Source: Rugosimonospora africana (GTDB taxonomy: Bacteria > Actinomycetota > Actinomycetes > Mycobacteriales > Micromonosporaceae). Taken from it: a stretch of DNA of 64,000 bases. The notes under the pieces are model-generated. The model searched no databases. It was not told the DNA's origin and worked only from the letters and a program-made list of their open reading frames with translations. Shown one piece after another: positions 41,745-52,423 of this stretch. Location of the stretch: positions 124,001-188,000 of the forward strand of contig NZ_BONZ01000013.1 of NCBI RefSeq assembly GCF_016862975.1. The letters are read 5' to 3'. Made by a program: the position numbers and the translations under genes. Every line of letters starts with the position of its first letter. The first letter of the stretch is position 1.

Positions 41745-42947
41745 CTACCGACCCGGGGTCGGTGACGAGGACGTACTCGCCAGATAACTGGCGACCGTGT
41801 CTTTCGCTACCGCGTCGTAAAGGGCGGATGCCTTGTCGTGGTCGGCCAGCACCACACTCTGCCCGTCCCGGGTACCGAATCCGCTGTACGGGCTCGTCAT
41901 GAACGTGAGGTCGCTGCTACGCAGCCCGTGGAACTGCCAGGCCATGTCGGCCAGCGAGAAGTCCTTGTCCACGGTCATCGCCTTGGTCACCGCCTGGAGG
42001 AAGCCGTTGAGTTTCCCGGGATTGGTCAGCGTGCCGGTGCTCGCCGCCTTGTCCATGATGTCCTTGAGGAACTGCTGCTGGTGCTTTTCCCGGGTGATGT
42101 CGCCATCGGAGAACTGGTACCGCTGCCGTACGTAGTCCAGCGCCTGTGCGCCGTTGAAGTGGTCCAGCCCCTTCTTGAACACCCGGTGCGGCGGGTGGAT
42201 CGAGGTGATCGTCTGATCCACCTGCATGTCCACGCCGCCCAGCGCGTCGGTCACCTCTTGAAAACCGCCGAAATCGATCAGTGCGAGGTGGTCGACATGC
42301 ACACCGGTGAAGCCCTCGACCGTCTGGATGACCAGCGGCAGCCCACCGAACGCGAATGCCGAATTGATTTTGTTGTTGCCGTGCCCGGGGACGTTGACGT
42401 ACGTGTCACGCGGAATCGAAATCAGATACGCGTGCTTATGGTCCGCCTGCATGTGCATGAGGATGATGGTGTCGGTCCGCGACCCAGCGTTGGCCTTCTC
42501 GTCCGGATCACGCGAGTCGCTGCCCAGCAGCAGGATGTTCATGGCGCCCTTGGCGAGCACGGGCGGCCGATCGCCGGTGATCTTGCTGAACGGGTCGGTG
42601 CGGCCGATCTGCGAATCCAGGTGCCGCGAATACAGGAACACACCGAAGCCGGCAAGCACCGCGATCAGCGCCACGGCCGCGCCGGCGACCAGCGCGATCC
42701 GACCCCAGTGCGGCCGTCTCCGGCCCCGGTACTGCCGCCCGGGCGAGCCACCCGGGCCCTGTGGTCCTCCCGGACCGCGCCCACCACCGCCCGGACCGCC
42801 GCCGCCGGGCCCGCCACCGAAGCCGGGATCGGCCTGCCGGCGGGTCGGCGGAGCCGTCGCGGAGCCGCGGGTGCTCGGCACACCAGCGCGACCGCTGGCT
42901 CGGGCTTGCGGACCGGAGACGTGAGCTCGACCGGAGGGCGTCGTCAT
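41745..42947 (-). CDS. LCP family cell-wall polymer ligase
   Basis: 400 residues. A Gly/Pro-rich cytoplasmic tail (about 1-80; GGGPGGGGRGPGGPQ) and one membrane helix (about 86-108) lead to the LCP domain with TDTIILMHMQADHKHAYLIS, IPRDTYVNVPG and NNKINSAFAFGG. The third tandem copy. TACCCT lies 6 nt before the ATG. The nearby UDP-sugar epimerase/decarboxylase on the same strand may supply sugar for the glycan being attached. Confidence 0.9.
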   Translation of the reverse strand: MTTPSGRAHVSGPQARASGRAGVPSTRGSATAPPTRRQADPGFGGGPGGGGPGGGGRGPGGPQGPGGSPGRQYRGRRRPHWGRIALVAGAAVALIAVLAGFGVFLYSRHLDSQIGRTDPFSKITGDRPPVLAKGAMNILLLGSDSRDPDEKANAGSRTDTIILMHMQADHKHAYLISIPRDTYVNVPGHGNNKINSAFAFGGLPLVIQTVEGFTGVHVDHLALIDFGGFQEVTDALGGVDMQVDQTITSIHPPHRVFKKGLDHFNGAQALDYVRQRYQFSDGDITREKHQQQFLKDIMDKAASTGTLTNPGKLNGFLQAVTKAMTVDKDFSLADMAWQFHGLRSSDLTFMTSPYSGFGTRDGQSVVLADHDKASALYDAVAKDTVASYLASTSSSPTPGR

Positions 42948-43014
42948 TCACCCAGGGTACGTAGCCCCTGCTAGTCGTCCCTGCCGCCACGACGGCGACG
43001 GGTACAGATCGGGA

Positions 43015-43992
43015 CTATCGGACGCGGTCGGCGAAGTACTCGATGGTCCGTCGCAGACCCTCTTCGCTGCCCACCATGGGCTGGTAATCCAGCTTGGTGC
43101 GGGCGAGCGTCAGGTCGGGCCGGCGCTTCTCCGGGTCGTCCGCGCTTCGGGTGATATAGGTAACAGTCGACGCGGACCCGGTCAACTTGATGATTGTCTC
43201 GGCGAGGTCCCGCATGGTCATTTCGTCCTCGGTGCCGCAGTTCACCGGGCCGGTCTCGGTGGAGTCGAGCAACGCGACGATGCCCCGCACCAGGTCGTCG
43301 ACGAAGCAGATCGACCGGGTCTGGTTGCCGGTGCCGGCAACCGTGATCGGCTCACCGTGCAGCGCCTGGTTGACGAACGTCGGGATCGCCCGGCCGTCGT
43401 CGGGGCGCATCCGGGGACCGTACGTGTTGAAGATCCGGACGATCCCCACGTCCACGCCGCGGGAGCGGTGGTAGGCCATCGCGGCGGCCTCGGAGAACCG
43501 CTTGGACTCGTCGTAGACGCTGCGGATGCCGTTGGGGTTGACGTTGCCCCAGTACGTCTCGGGCTGCGGGTGCACCAGCGGGTCGCCGTACGCCTCCGAC
43601 GTGGACGCCATGATGAACCGCGCGCCGTCGGCCTGGGCCCGCTCCAGCAGGTGCAGGGTGGCCACCGAGCCGACCCGCAGGATCTCGACCGGCAGCTGCT
43701 CGAAGTCGGTCGGGCTGGCCGGCGACGCGAAGTGCATGATCGCGTCGAAACGGCGGGACAGGGCCGGCTCGTGATCCGGCAGCCCGTCGGTGATGTCGGC
43801 CTCGACCAGGCAGAATCGGGGATTGTCGGCCAGATGGGCCACATTCTCCTTGGCACCGGTGACGAAATTGTCCAGCGCCACCACCTCGCAGCCCCGAGCG
43901 ACCAGGGCGTCTACGAGATGGGAGCCGACGAACCCGGCGCCGCCCGTTATCAATATCCGGTGACCCTCGCCGTATCGCTGCACAACCGCCAT
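43015..43992 (-). CDS. UDP-glucuronate decarboxylase-like NAD-dependent epimerase
   Basis: 325 residues. Extended short-chain dehydrogenase: ILITGGAGFVGSHLVDAL (about 13-30) binds NAD, STSEAYGDP gives the catalytic Ser/Thr and SVYDESKRF the Tyr-x3-Lys pair (about 162-168). The overall pattern (NVNPNGIRSVYDESKR, FNTYGPRMRPDDGR) matches UDP-xylose synthases, which convert UDP-glucuronate to UDP-xylose. Other UDP-sugar 4-epimerases cannot be excluded. Leaderless: TAACCT lies 7 nt before the ATG. Confidence 0.85.
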   Translation of the reverse strand: MAVVQRYGEGHRILITGGAGFVGSHLVDALVARGCEVVALDNFVTGAKENVAHLADNPRFCLVEADITDGLPDHEPALSRRFDAIMHFASPASPTDFEQLPVEILRVGSVATLHLLERAQADGARFIMASTSEAYGDPLVHPQPETYWGNVNPNGIRSVYDESKRFSEAAAMAYHRSRGVDVGIVRIFNTYGPRMRPDDGRAIPTFVNQALHGEPITVAGTGNQTRSICFVDDLVRGIVALLDSTETGPVNCGTEDEMTMRDLAETIIKLTGSASTVTYITRSADDPEKRRPDLTLARTKLDYQPMVGSEEGLRRTIEYFADRVR

Positions 43993-43999
43993 ACCGCTC

Positions 44000-44005
44000 A
44001 GGTTA
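44000..44005 (-). promoter_or_regulatory. -10 box of epimerase gene
   Basis: TAACCT on the minus strand, 7 nt before the ATG at 43992, no ribosome site. Confidence 0.45.
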
Positions 44006-44123
44006 ATGGATCGGTCGCGGGTCGACCCCGCCGACTCCAGGGGATGCCCGATCGACGGCCGGACGGCGCCAGACCCACTGGGCAGGCGCCGTCCGGACCG
44101 GGATTCGCGGCAAGGTACGGCGA

Positions 44124-45857
44124 CTACACCGAACCCGCCCCGGTGAGCGAGCGGACTTCCAGCTCGGCATAGCGTTCCGGGTCCCGCTCCCGGGAGGTGC
44201 GGGCACCGATGTAGGCCGCCAGGAAGCCGATCGGGATGGAGATCAGACCCGGGTTGCTGAACGGAATCGGCGCGGGAGTGGTGCAGCTGAACAGCGCCGT
44301 CGCGTTGTTGACCTCGGTCGAACTCGTCGGTACCCCGCAGTCCGCGGCCTGCGTCGCGGTCAGCTTGACCGCCGGCAGGTTGCTGTTGGAACCGCCCCAG
44401 CAGATCGGCGAGAGCAGCACGACCAGTACCGCGGAGATCAGGCCACCGTAGATGCCCCAGACCGCGCCCCGGGTGTTGAACTTCTTCCAGAACAACGAGA
44501 ACAGGATCGCCGGCAGGTTCGCCGACGCCGCGATGGCGAACGCGACCGCGACCAGGAACGCGACGTTGAGGCTGCGGGCGAAGACCGCCAGCACGATGGC
44601 CACCGCGCCGACTCCGAAGGCGGCGTAGCGGGCGACGTTGACCTCCTCGCGCTCGCTGGTCTGCCCGCGCCGTAGCACGTTGGCGTACAGGTCGTGCGCC
44701 ACGCTCGACGAGGAGGCCAGGGTGAGCCCGGCGACCACAGCCAGGATGGTGGCGAACGCGACCGCGGCGATGACCGCCAGCAGGACGGCCCCGCCGGTCG
44801 AACCGCCGAGGTAACGGGCACCCAGCACCTGAGCCAACTGCGGCGCGGCCGTGTTGCCGCCCGGGTCCTGCGCGGCGATCGCCTTGCCGCCGACCAGGGC
44901 CGCCGCACCGAAGCCGAGGGCCAGGGTGAGCAGGTAGAACACGCCGATGATGCCGATCGCCCAGAGGACGCTGCGGCGAGCCGCCTTCGCGTTGGGTACC
45001 GCGTAGAAGCGGATCAGCACGTGCGGCAGGCCGGCGGTACCGAGGACCAGCGCCGCCCCCAGCGACAGCAGGTCGAGCTTGCTGACCAGCGTCGCGCCGG
45101 AGTTGCCGGCGATGTCCTTGCCGTACTTGAGCCCGGGTTCCAGGAACTCCGCGCCCTTGCCGGACTTCGCGGCCGCGTCCCCGAGCAGCGACGACAGGTT
45201 GAACCGGAACGCGATCGCGACCAGCAGCGCCATCAGGATCGCGCCCAGCATCAACATGAACGCCTTGACGATCTGTACGTACGTGGTGCCCTTCATGCCG
45301 CCGATGACCACGTAGGCGATCATCAGGATGCCGATGAGCACGATCGTGAGAATCTTGGCGGTCGTCGGGGTCAGGCCGAGGAAGGTCTGGCCTTCCTTAA
45401 TGCCCAGCAACAACGCCACGAGCGAACCGGCGCCGACCATCTGAGCCAGCAGGTAGAAGATCGACACCACGATGGTGGAGACCGACGCCGCGGTACGCAC
45501 CGGGGTCTGGCGCATCCGGTACGCCAGCACGTCGGCCATCGTGTACCGACCGGAGTTGCGGAGCAGCTCCGCGACCAGCAACAGGGCCACCAGCCAGGCG
45601 ACCAGGAAACCGATCGAGTAGAGGAAGCCGTCGTAGCCGGACAGCGCGATGATTCCGGCGATGCCCAGGAAGCTGGCCGCCGACATGTAGTCGCCGCCGA
45701 TCGCCATGCCGTTCTGGAAGCCGCTGAACGACCGGCCGCCGGCGTAGAAGTCGGTGGCATTGCGGGTCTGCCGGTTGGCCCAGATCGTGATGGCGAGCGT
45801 GACCAGCACCAGCACGAGGAACAGGACGATGGTGAGGGTACGGGCGGTGCTGCTCAC
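44124..45857 (-). CDS. Sodium:solute symporter, acetate permease (ActP) type
   Basis: 577 residues, about thirteen membrane segments. Starts with a segment followed by RQTRNATDFYAGGRSFSGFQ and NGMAIGGDYMSAASFLG, the SSS family signature for cation/acetate symporters. VLGTAGLPHVLIRFY and SSVAHDLYANVLRR are also conserved. It imports short monocarboxylates with sodium. The DUF485 gene upstream overlaps its start by 4 nt (ATGA), the usual actP partner. A paralogous module lies at 49294-51311. Confidence 0.92.
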   Translation of the reverse strand: MSSTARTLTIVLFLVLVLVTLAITIWANRQTRNATDFYAGGRSFSGFQNGMAIGGDYMSAASFLGIAGIIALSGYDGFLYSIGFLVAWLVALLLVAELLRNSGRYTMADVLAYRMRQTPVRTAASVSTIVVSIFYLLAQMVGAGSLVALLLGIKEGQTFLGLTPTTAKILTIVLIGILMIAYVVIGGMKGTTYVQIVKAFMLMLGAILMALLVAIAFRFNLSSLLGDAAAKSGKGAEFLEPGLKYGKDIAGNSGATLVSKLDLLSLGAALVLGTAGLPHVLIRFYAVPNAKAARRSVLWAIGIIGVFYLLTLALGFGAAALVGGKAIAAQDPGGNTAAPQLAQVLGARYLGGSTGGAVLLAVIAAVAFATILAVVAGLTLASSSSVAHDLYANVLRRGQTSEREEVNVARYAAFGVGAVAIVLAVFARSLNVAFLVAVAFAIAASANLPAILFSLFWKKFNTRGAVWGIYGGLISAVLVVLLSPICWGGSNSNLPAVKLTATQAADCGVPTSSTEVNNATALFSCTTPAPIPFSNPGLISIPIGFLAAYIGARTSRERDPERYAELEVRSLTGAGSV

Positions 45858-46204
45858 TGCTGCTCACTCCCCTCGATCTCCTGCCGCAACTGGTCGGCGA
45901 CCGGGTCGAGCCGGCGGCTCGCGAACCGGGCGTAGAGCCACGCGATCAAGAACGTGGAGACGAACTGGAGCAGCCCGAACACGAGGGCGACGTTGATGTG
46001 CCCGACGACCTTGGTGCCCATGAAGCCGCGGGCGTACGCGGAGAGCACCACGTACAGCCCGTACCAGACCAGGAACGCCACGGTGGTGGGGAACACGAAG
46101 CCACGGAACGCCTTGCGGAGCGCACCGAAGCCGTCAGAGTCTTGGAGAGCGCGGTATCGACCTTCGTCCGGCGGTGCCGGGGGGGCCGGAGTCTCGGTAG
46201 CCAT
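45854..46204 (-). CDS. DUF485 membrane protein
   Basis: 116 residues. Two membrane segments (about 37-55 and 70-92), with FVFPTTVAFLVWYGLYVVLS and KVVGHINVALVFGLLQFVST typical of DUF485. The gene always travels with acetate-type symporters; here its stop overlaps the symporter start. It may assist symporter assembly or activity; its mechanism is unknown. Confidence 0.9.
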   Translation of the reverse strand: MATETPAPPAPPDEGRYRALQDSDGFGALRKAFRGFVFPTTVAFLVWYGLYVVLSAYARGFMGTKVVGHINVALVFGLLQFVSTFLIAWLYARFASRRLDPVADQLRQEIEGSEQQ

Positions 46205-46303
46205 GGCCGGACGGTATGGGCTACCGCCCAGTTACCGAGGGTGCCGGTCGACGGCTGCGCCGAGCGGCTCCGGCGATGCGCCGAACGAGAGCCGCGATGC
46301 CGC

Positions 46304-46807
46304 TCAACGCAGCTGCCGGTACCGGCCCCGGAAGTGGGTGAGCGGGTCGAGGTCGGGACCGATCTCGACGTACTCGACGGTGCCCTCGACCAGCAGGCCC
46401 CACCCGTACGGGCGACTGCCGGTCAGCCGGCAACCGGCCCAGGTGTCGAGGCCGTCGAGTACCGGCCCGTAGTCGGTCTCGCGCCAGGGGTCCGCCCGGA
46501 ACAGCCCGCCCGGCGCCGGCATCAGCCCGGCGAACCGGTCGGCGAGCTGCCGGTCAGAGTCCCGCAGCGGGGCCACCGTGAAGCGGCCCGCCTCCTCGAC
46601 GGCGCTCCAGAGCTCCGACTCGTCGTCGATGAGGCCCAGCACCAGGCCGGGGTCACCGTCCGCGACGAGCGCGGAGGACACGGTCAGGCCGGCCGGGCCG
46701 GGCGCGGTCCACAGGGTCACCGGGGAGGCGAGCCGGCCGCGGAGCCGCCGTACCGGCGAGCGGTCCTCCTCGGGCGACGCGAACGGGTCCGACGCGTGGA
46801 TCGTCAT
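46304..46807 (-). CDS. Flavin-reductase-like FMN-binding protein
   Basis: 167 residues. A split-barrel flavin domain: VTLWTAPGPAGLTVSSALVA (about 30-49), LIDDESELWSAVEEAGRFTV and the C-terminal strand block GWGLLVEGTVEYVEIGP. HFRGRYRQL ends the protein. Such proteins reduce FMN or bind it for a partner mono-oxygenase. No oxygenase is nearby. It sits between the symporter module and the ABC operon on the same strand. Confidence 0.8.
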   Translation of the reverse strand: MTIHASDPFASPEEDRSPVRRLRGRLASPVTLWTAPGPAGLTVSSALVADGDPGLVLGLIDDESELWSAVEEAGRFTVAPLRDSDRQLADRFAGLMPAPGGLFRADPWRETDYGPVLDGLDTWAGCRLTGSRPYGWGLLVEGTVEYVEIGPDLDPLTHFRGRYRQLR

Positions 46808-46832
46808 GCGCGCGCGTCAGGCGGCCGGGTCC

Positions 46833-48448
46833 TCATGACGGCAGCGTAATCTCGCCCAGCAGGTCCGGTCCGCGGCGGTCCAGTTCGTCGCCGACCAGCC
46901 GGGTGGTCACCAGTACGCCGGCGATGCCCCAGGCCAGTCCCGCCGGCAGCACCAGCCAGGACAGCGCACCGGGCAGGGCGAGGGCCGCCATCAGCACCGG
47001 CGACGCGGACACCACCGCGGCGACCATGCCGATGAACGCGAGCAGGCCCTTGGCGCTCGCCGACCCGCCGGCCGAGGCGAACGCGTTGCGGCTGTCCGGC
47101 ACCGGGTAGGCGACCAGCACCGACAGCACCGACGCGACGGCCATCGAGGCGCCGTACATCGCCGCGGCGGTCCCCAGAGTCGCGATGAGCTGCCCGCTCT
47201 CCTCGCCGAACACCGCGACCGCCACGACGATCACCAGCAGCACCGGCACCATGATCACGGACAGCGCGGCGGCCCGGGCCCGCAGTTCGGTGCGGCCCGG
47301 TACCGCGGCCAGCAGGTGCGCGGCGTACGCGCTGCCGTCGAAGCCGAACTGGTTGGCCAGGATCGCGGCGCCGGCCACCGAGGTGAACGCCACCGCCAGC
47401 GGCAGCGGTACGCCGGCCGAGTGGCCCGGGGCCAGCCGCAGCGCGACCGGGACCACCGCACCGCCCACAATGATCGAGATGAGGCTGGATCGCCGGCGTG
47501 GGTCTCGCGACCAGTACCGCAGTTCCCGCGCCATGATCCCGGAGAACTGTCCCGGCTGGGCCGCCGGCCGCAGCACGGCGGGCAGCAGCGTGCGGACCAC
47601 TCCGCCGCGTACCGGCCGGCTACCGCCCAGCCCGCCGGACACGCCGATCATGGCGGACTCCAGGGTCACCGCCCACCACCAGGTCAACAGCGCGACCGTA
47701 CCGGCGACGATCGCCAGCCGTACCAGTGCCAGCAGCGGCCGCCCGTCGGCCAGGTCGTACGGCGCGACGAACCCGGCCGACAACGGCGTCCAGGCGAGTA
47801 CCCCGGCGATCCGCAGCACCGGCGCCAGGCTCGCGTGCCCGAGCGTCGACGAGATCACCAGCTGGAGTGGGCCCATCGACGCGGCCAGCAGGGCGATCAC
47901 CACACCGGCCAGGTCACGCACCCGCCGGGACCGGAGCAACGCGGCGAACCCGCTGGTCACGGCGCGGCTCAGCACGATGCACAGCAACAGGTTCAGGGCC
48001 CCGCCGAGGATGGCTACGCCCACCCCGGCCGGTCCGGCGCGCAGCCCGCCGGCCACCGCCACGCCGAGCATCGCCAGCGCGGTGGCCACCCCCGGGATGC
48101 CGACCACGGCACCGGCCAGCATGCCGGTGGCGAGGGTGCGCCGGGGCAACGGGAGCAGGGCGAACCTGGCCGGGTCGAGGGTCTCGTCGACGCCGAAGAA
48201 CAGCAGCGGGAGAAGCAGCCAGCCGAGCACCAGAGTCGCGCCGCCGAACGAGGCCATCACGTACCCGATGTCCCGGCCCACCGCGCCGCTGGTCAGGAAC
48301 AGCAGGAATCCGGCGATCGCCAGCCACAGGCCGACCGCGAGGCTCACCGCGAACGTGACGACCCGCCGCCGCCGGCCGCGCAGCCCGTGGCCGAGCATGC
48401 GCAGCTTGAGCCGTACGAACACGGTGACACGCACCGGCCGGACCGGCA

Positions 48449-48449
<1 letters not shown>
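46833..48449 (-). CDS. ABC exporter permease, large
   Basis: 538 residues, about a dozen membrane segments. The N-terminus is basic (VRPVRVTVFVRLKLRMLGHG) and the interior contains FFGVDETLDPARFALLPLP and ARELRYWSRDPRRRSS, typical of large actinobacterial ABC-2 permeases. The ATG at 48449 overlaps the ATPase stop (TGATG), coupling the two. A longer frame upstream is a shadow of the ATPase gene. Probably exports a drug, lipid or peptide. Confidence 0.82.
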
Positions 48450-49210
<761 letters not shown>

Positions 49211-49293
49211 GAGATTGACGCTACCGGCTCACGCCGTCCCAGGGGCTCCGCCCGGTTAACCGGATTCCGGCCCTGCCGCCGGCGCTCGGACGG

Positions 49294-50910
49294 CTACAGG
49301 CGCAGCGGGTCGGGAGCGTGCAGGCGCAGCATGGTCAGGCCGACGTTCACCGGTACCCGGCGGCGGGTCGCCAGCGACACCGAGACCATCACCAGGAACG
49401 CCAGGGGGACCGTCCACGCCGCCGGCTGGCCGATCAGGACCGCCGGCCAGCCGGTCAGCGGCGGCCCGACCACCGTGGTGATCACCGCGGCCAGCGAGAT
49501 ACCCCCGCCCAGCGTCACGCCCGCCGCCGCTCCCATCGCGGTCAACCCGCGCCACCAGATACCCAGCACGAGCAGGGGGCAGAAGCTGGACGCGGCCACC
49601 GCGAACGCCAGCCCGACGACCTGGGACACGTCCAGCCCACCGGCACGCAGCGCCAGGACCAGCGGAACCAGGCCGGCGAGCACCGCGGATACCCGGAAAT
49701 CCCGGACCGACCCCCGGCCCAGCAGGTCCGTCGACAGCACCCCGGCGACGCTGGTCAGCAGCCCCGACGAGGTGGACAGGAAAGCCGCGAACGCGCCCGC
49801 CGCCACGAGCGCGCCAAGCAGCTGACCGGTCAGCCCGGACAGCGCGGCACCGGGCAGCACCAGCACCACGGCGTCCGTGTCGCCGGTCATCAGCAACTGC
49901 GGGGTGTAGACCCGGCCGAGCACGCCGTACAGCGTCGGGAGCAGGTAGAACAGGCCGACCAGGCCGAGCACGACCAGGGTGGTGCGGCGGGCCGCGGCGC
50001 CGTCCCGGTTGGTGTAGAAGCGGACCAGCACGTGCGGAAGGCCCATCGTGCCGAGGAACGTCGCCAAGATCAGCGAGTACGCGGCGAACAGGCCACGGTC
50101 GCGCCCGCCCCCGGTCTCGGTCGAGCCGGGCAGCAGCCAGTTCGCCCCGGAACTGCTCTCGACGCCGCGTACCTGCGGAATCGGCGTACCCGCCGGGAAG
50201 TCCATGGACGCGTGGGCCGGCACGTCCACGGTGGACCCGTCCGGACGCACCAGCGTCGCGGCGTGGTCGAACACCACGGTGGTCGAGTGGGCGAACGTCG
50301 CACCGGACGGCGGGGCCAGCGGCGGGCGACCATCGGCCTGCCAGTGCAGGACCAGGAAGATGATCGGTACGGCCAGCGCGGTCAGCTTGAGCCAGTATTG
50401 GAACGCCTGCACGAAGGTGATCGACCGCATCCCGCCGAGGGCCACGTTCGCGACCACCACGCACCCGACGAGCAGGACTCCGACCTGGTACCGGCCCCCG
50501 GCGACCGTCTGCATGGTCAGCCCGGCGCCCTGCAGCTGCGGTACCAGGTACAGCCAGCCAATCATGATCACGAACAGCGTGGCGAGCTTGCGCAGCCGCA
50601 CCGACCCCAGCCGCAGCTCACAGAAGTCCGGCAGGGTGAATGCCCGGGACCGGCGCAACGGGGCGGCGACGAACAGCAGCAGCGCGAGGTATCCGGCGGC
50701 GAACCCGACCGGGTACCAGAGCACGTCCACGCCCTGCTTGAGTACCAGGCCGGCGACCCCCAGGAAGCTCGCCGCCGACAGATACTCCCCGCTGATCGCG
50801 GCGGCGTTCCACGCCGGGCTGACCTCCCGCGAGGCGACCAGGAAGTCGGAGGTCGTGCGGGCCACCCGCAGCCCGTACGTGCCGATGACCACGGTCGCGA
50901 CCGTGACCAC
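49294..50910 (-). CDS. Sodium:solute symporter, second copy
   Basis: 538 residues from GTG 50910. ARTTSDFLVASREVSPAWNA, SGEYLSAASFLGVAG and TMGLPHVLVRFY place it with acetate-type SSS proteins. It keeps a larger outer loop (about 205-262) than the copy at 44124. The frame continues upstream to CTG 50940, preceded by GGAG, giving LNGYAIPAIVVVTVATVV, which restores the usual first membrane segment; the CTG may be the real start. It follows a DUF485-like gene. The substrate may differ from acetate. Confidence 0.88.
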   Translation of the reverse strand: MVTVATVVIGTYGLRVARTTSDFLVASREVSPAWNAAAISGEYLSAASFLGVAGLVLKQGVDVLWYPVGFAAGYLALLLFVAAPLRRSRAFTLPDFCELRLGSVRLRKLATLFVIMIGWLYLVPQLQGAGLTMQTVAGGRYQVGVLLVGCVVVANVALGGMRSITFVQAFQYWLKLTALAVPIIFLVLHWQADGRPPLAPPSGATFAHSTTVVFDHAATLVRPDGSTVDVPAHASMDFPAGTPIPQVRGVESSSGANWLLPGSTETGGGRDRGLFAAYSLILATFLGTMGLPHVLVRFYTNRDGAAARRTTLVVLGLVGLFYLLPTLYGVLGRVYTPQLLMTGDTDAVVLVLPGAALSGLTGQLLGALVAAGAFAAFLSTSSGLLTSVAGVLSTDLLGRGSVRDFRVSAVLAGLVPLVLALRAGGLDVSQVVGLAFAVAASSFCPLLVLGIWWRGLTAMGAAAGVTLGGGISLAAVITTVVGPPLTGWPAVLIGQPAAWTVPLAFLVMVSVSLATRRRVPVNVGLTMLRLHAPDPLRL

Positions 50911-50936
50911 GACGATGGCCGGGATGGCGTAGCCGT

Positions 50937-51311
50937 TCAGTGCTTCTCCACCAGGTCGGTGAAGTCCCGCTCAGTGCGCTCGACCAGGTGCACATACGCC
51001 CAGCCGACACCAAACAGGAACGGGTACGCGGCGACTCCGAGCAGCAGCCAGGGCAGCACCACGCCGAACGGGCGGGTACCGGCGACCGCCGGCGCGATCG
51101 CGAACAGCAGCGGCAGGCTACCCAGCCCGACCGCGACCACGGCGGCGCACCGCAGGGCCAGCGCCAACTGGGTGCGCACGAGGCCCTTCACCAGCGCCTC
51201 CCCGATGCCGGTCTGCTCCTCCAGCTCGGCCCGGGTGTGGTCGCCACCGCCCCGCGGCGCGGCGGCGTCGACGAGGACGACGCGGACTCGCTTGGGCGGT
51301 TCGGGAGGCAT
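50937..51311 (-). CDS. DUF485-like small membrane protein
   Basis: 124 residues from ATG 51311. Two membrane segments (about 54-72 and 82-102) with TQLALALRCAAVVAVGLGS and FLFGVGWAYVHLVERTERDF. The layout and place directly before an SSS symporter match the DUF485 partner protein, though sequence is more divergent than the copy at 45854. Its stop codon (50937-50939) is immediately followed by the candidate CTG start of the symporter. Confidence 0.72.
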   Translation of the reverse strand: MPPEPPKRVRVVLVDAAAPRGGGDHTRAELEEQTGIGEALVKGLVRTQLALALRCAAVVAVGLGSLPLLFAIAPAVAGTRPFGVVLPWLLLGVAAYPFLFGVGWAYVHLVERTERDFTDLVEKH

Positions 51312-51364
51312 GGACCGCAGTGTGTCGCTCCGCGCCCTGGTGCGCAATGGTCACGAGGGCGGGG

Positions 51365-52423
51365 TCAGCGGGCCGGCAGCGCCACCCGGATGCGGCAGCC
51401 CGGCTTCGGCGCGTCCACCACGGCGATCTGCCCGCCGTGCAACTCGACCGCCCACCGGGCGATGGCCAGCCCCAGGCCGGTACCCGCCTGGCCGCCGGTG
51501 CGCTCGCCCCGGGTGAACCGCTCGAACACCCCGGCCCGCTGGTCCGGCGGGATCCCCGGCCCCTGGTCGGTCACCTCGATGATGAACCGGTCGGCCTCGC
51601 GGCGGGCCACCGCGGTGACGATGCCGTCGTCCGGGCTGTGGCGTGCCGCGTTGTCCAGCAGATTCGCGAGTACCTGGTGCAGCCGGGCCGGGTCGGCGAC
51701 CGCGACCAGCGGGAGGTTCGACGCCTCGAAGCTCACCGCGCGCCCGGCCGCCACCGCGGACACCTCGGCCTCGCGTACCGCCTCCTGCAGGAACTCCGTC
51801 ACGTCGAACTCGGCCAGTTCCAGCGGTACCGCGCCGGCCTCGATCCGGGACAGGTCGAGCAGCTCGGTGACCAGCCTGCCGAGCCGTTCGGTCTGGGCCA
51901 GCGCGGTTCGCAGGGTCTGCGGATCGGAGACGCCGTCGACGACGTTCTCCAGTACCGCCTGGAGCGCGAAGATCGGGGTACGCAGCTCGTGCGACACGTT
52001 CGCGATCAGCTCGCGACGCTGCCGGTCGGCCGCCGCCAGGTCGCCGGTCATCTGGTTGAACGCCGCGGCGAGCTGCCCGACCTCGTCGCGCGAGGTCGCC
52101 CGTACCCGCCGGGTGTAGTCCCCGCGTGCCATTGCCCGTACCGCCGCGGTCATCTCCCGCAGCGGCCTGGTCATCCCGTGCGCCAGCACCTGCGAGGTGA
52201 GCAGGGCGACGCCGATCGCGGTCAGTGAGGCGGCGATCGGCAGCGAGCCGACGACGACCCCGAACACGACAAGGCCGGCCGTACCGCTGGCCAGCACGAC
52301 GATGCCGAGTTTGAGCTTGATGTGCCGGACGAAGTCCAGCGGCCGGGGCATGACCTCACCCAGCCGAGCCATCGCCACGCGTACCCGGCCGGTGCCGTCC
52401 ACGCCGAGCTGACCGGCCGTCAC
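51365..52423 (-). CDS. Membrane sensor histidine kinase (EnvZ/OmpR type)
   Basis: 352 residues from GTG 52423. Two membrane segments (about 38-57 and 62-79), a HAMP linker (TRPLREMTAAVRAMARGDY), HisKA with LIANVSHELRTPIFALQ (His near 143) and HATPase boxes NLLDNAARHS, VTDQGPGIPP, FERFTRG and GTGLGLAIARW. Its short outer loop suggests membrane or periplasmic stress sensing. It overlaps the regulator stop by 4 nt (GTGA). The pair most likely senses cell-envelope signals; targets are not known. Confidence 0.9.
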   Translation of the reverse strand: MTAGQLGVDGTGRVRVAMARLGEVMPRPLDFVRHIKLKLGIVVLASGTAGLVVFGVVVGSLPIAASLTAIGVALLTSQVLAHGMTRPLREMTAAVRAMARGDYTRRVRATSRDEVGQLAAAFNQMTGDLAAADRQRRELIANVSHELRTPIFALQAVLENVVDGVSDPQTLRTALAQTERLGRLVTELLDLSRIEAGAVPLELAEFDVTEFLQEAVREAEVSAVAAGRAVSFEASNLPLVAVADPARLHQVLANLLDNAARHSPDDGIVTAVARREADRFIIEVTDQGPGIPPDQRAGVFERFTRGERTGGQAGTGLGLAIARWAVELHGGQIAVVDAPKPGCRIRVALPAR

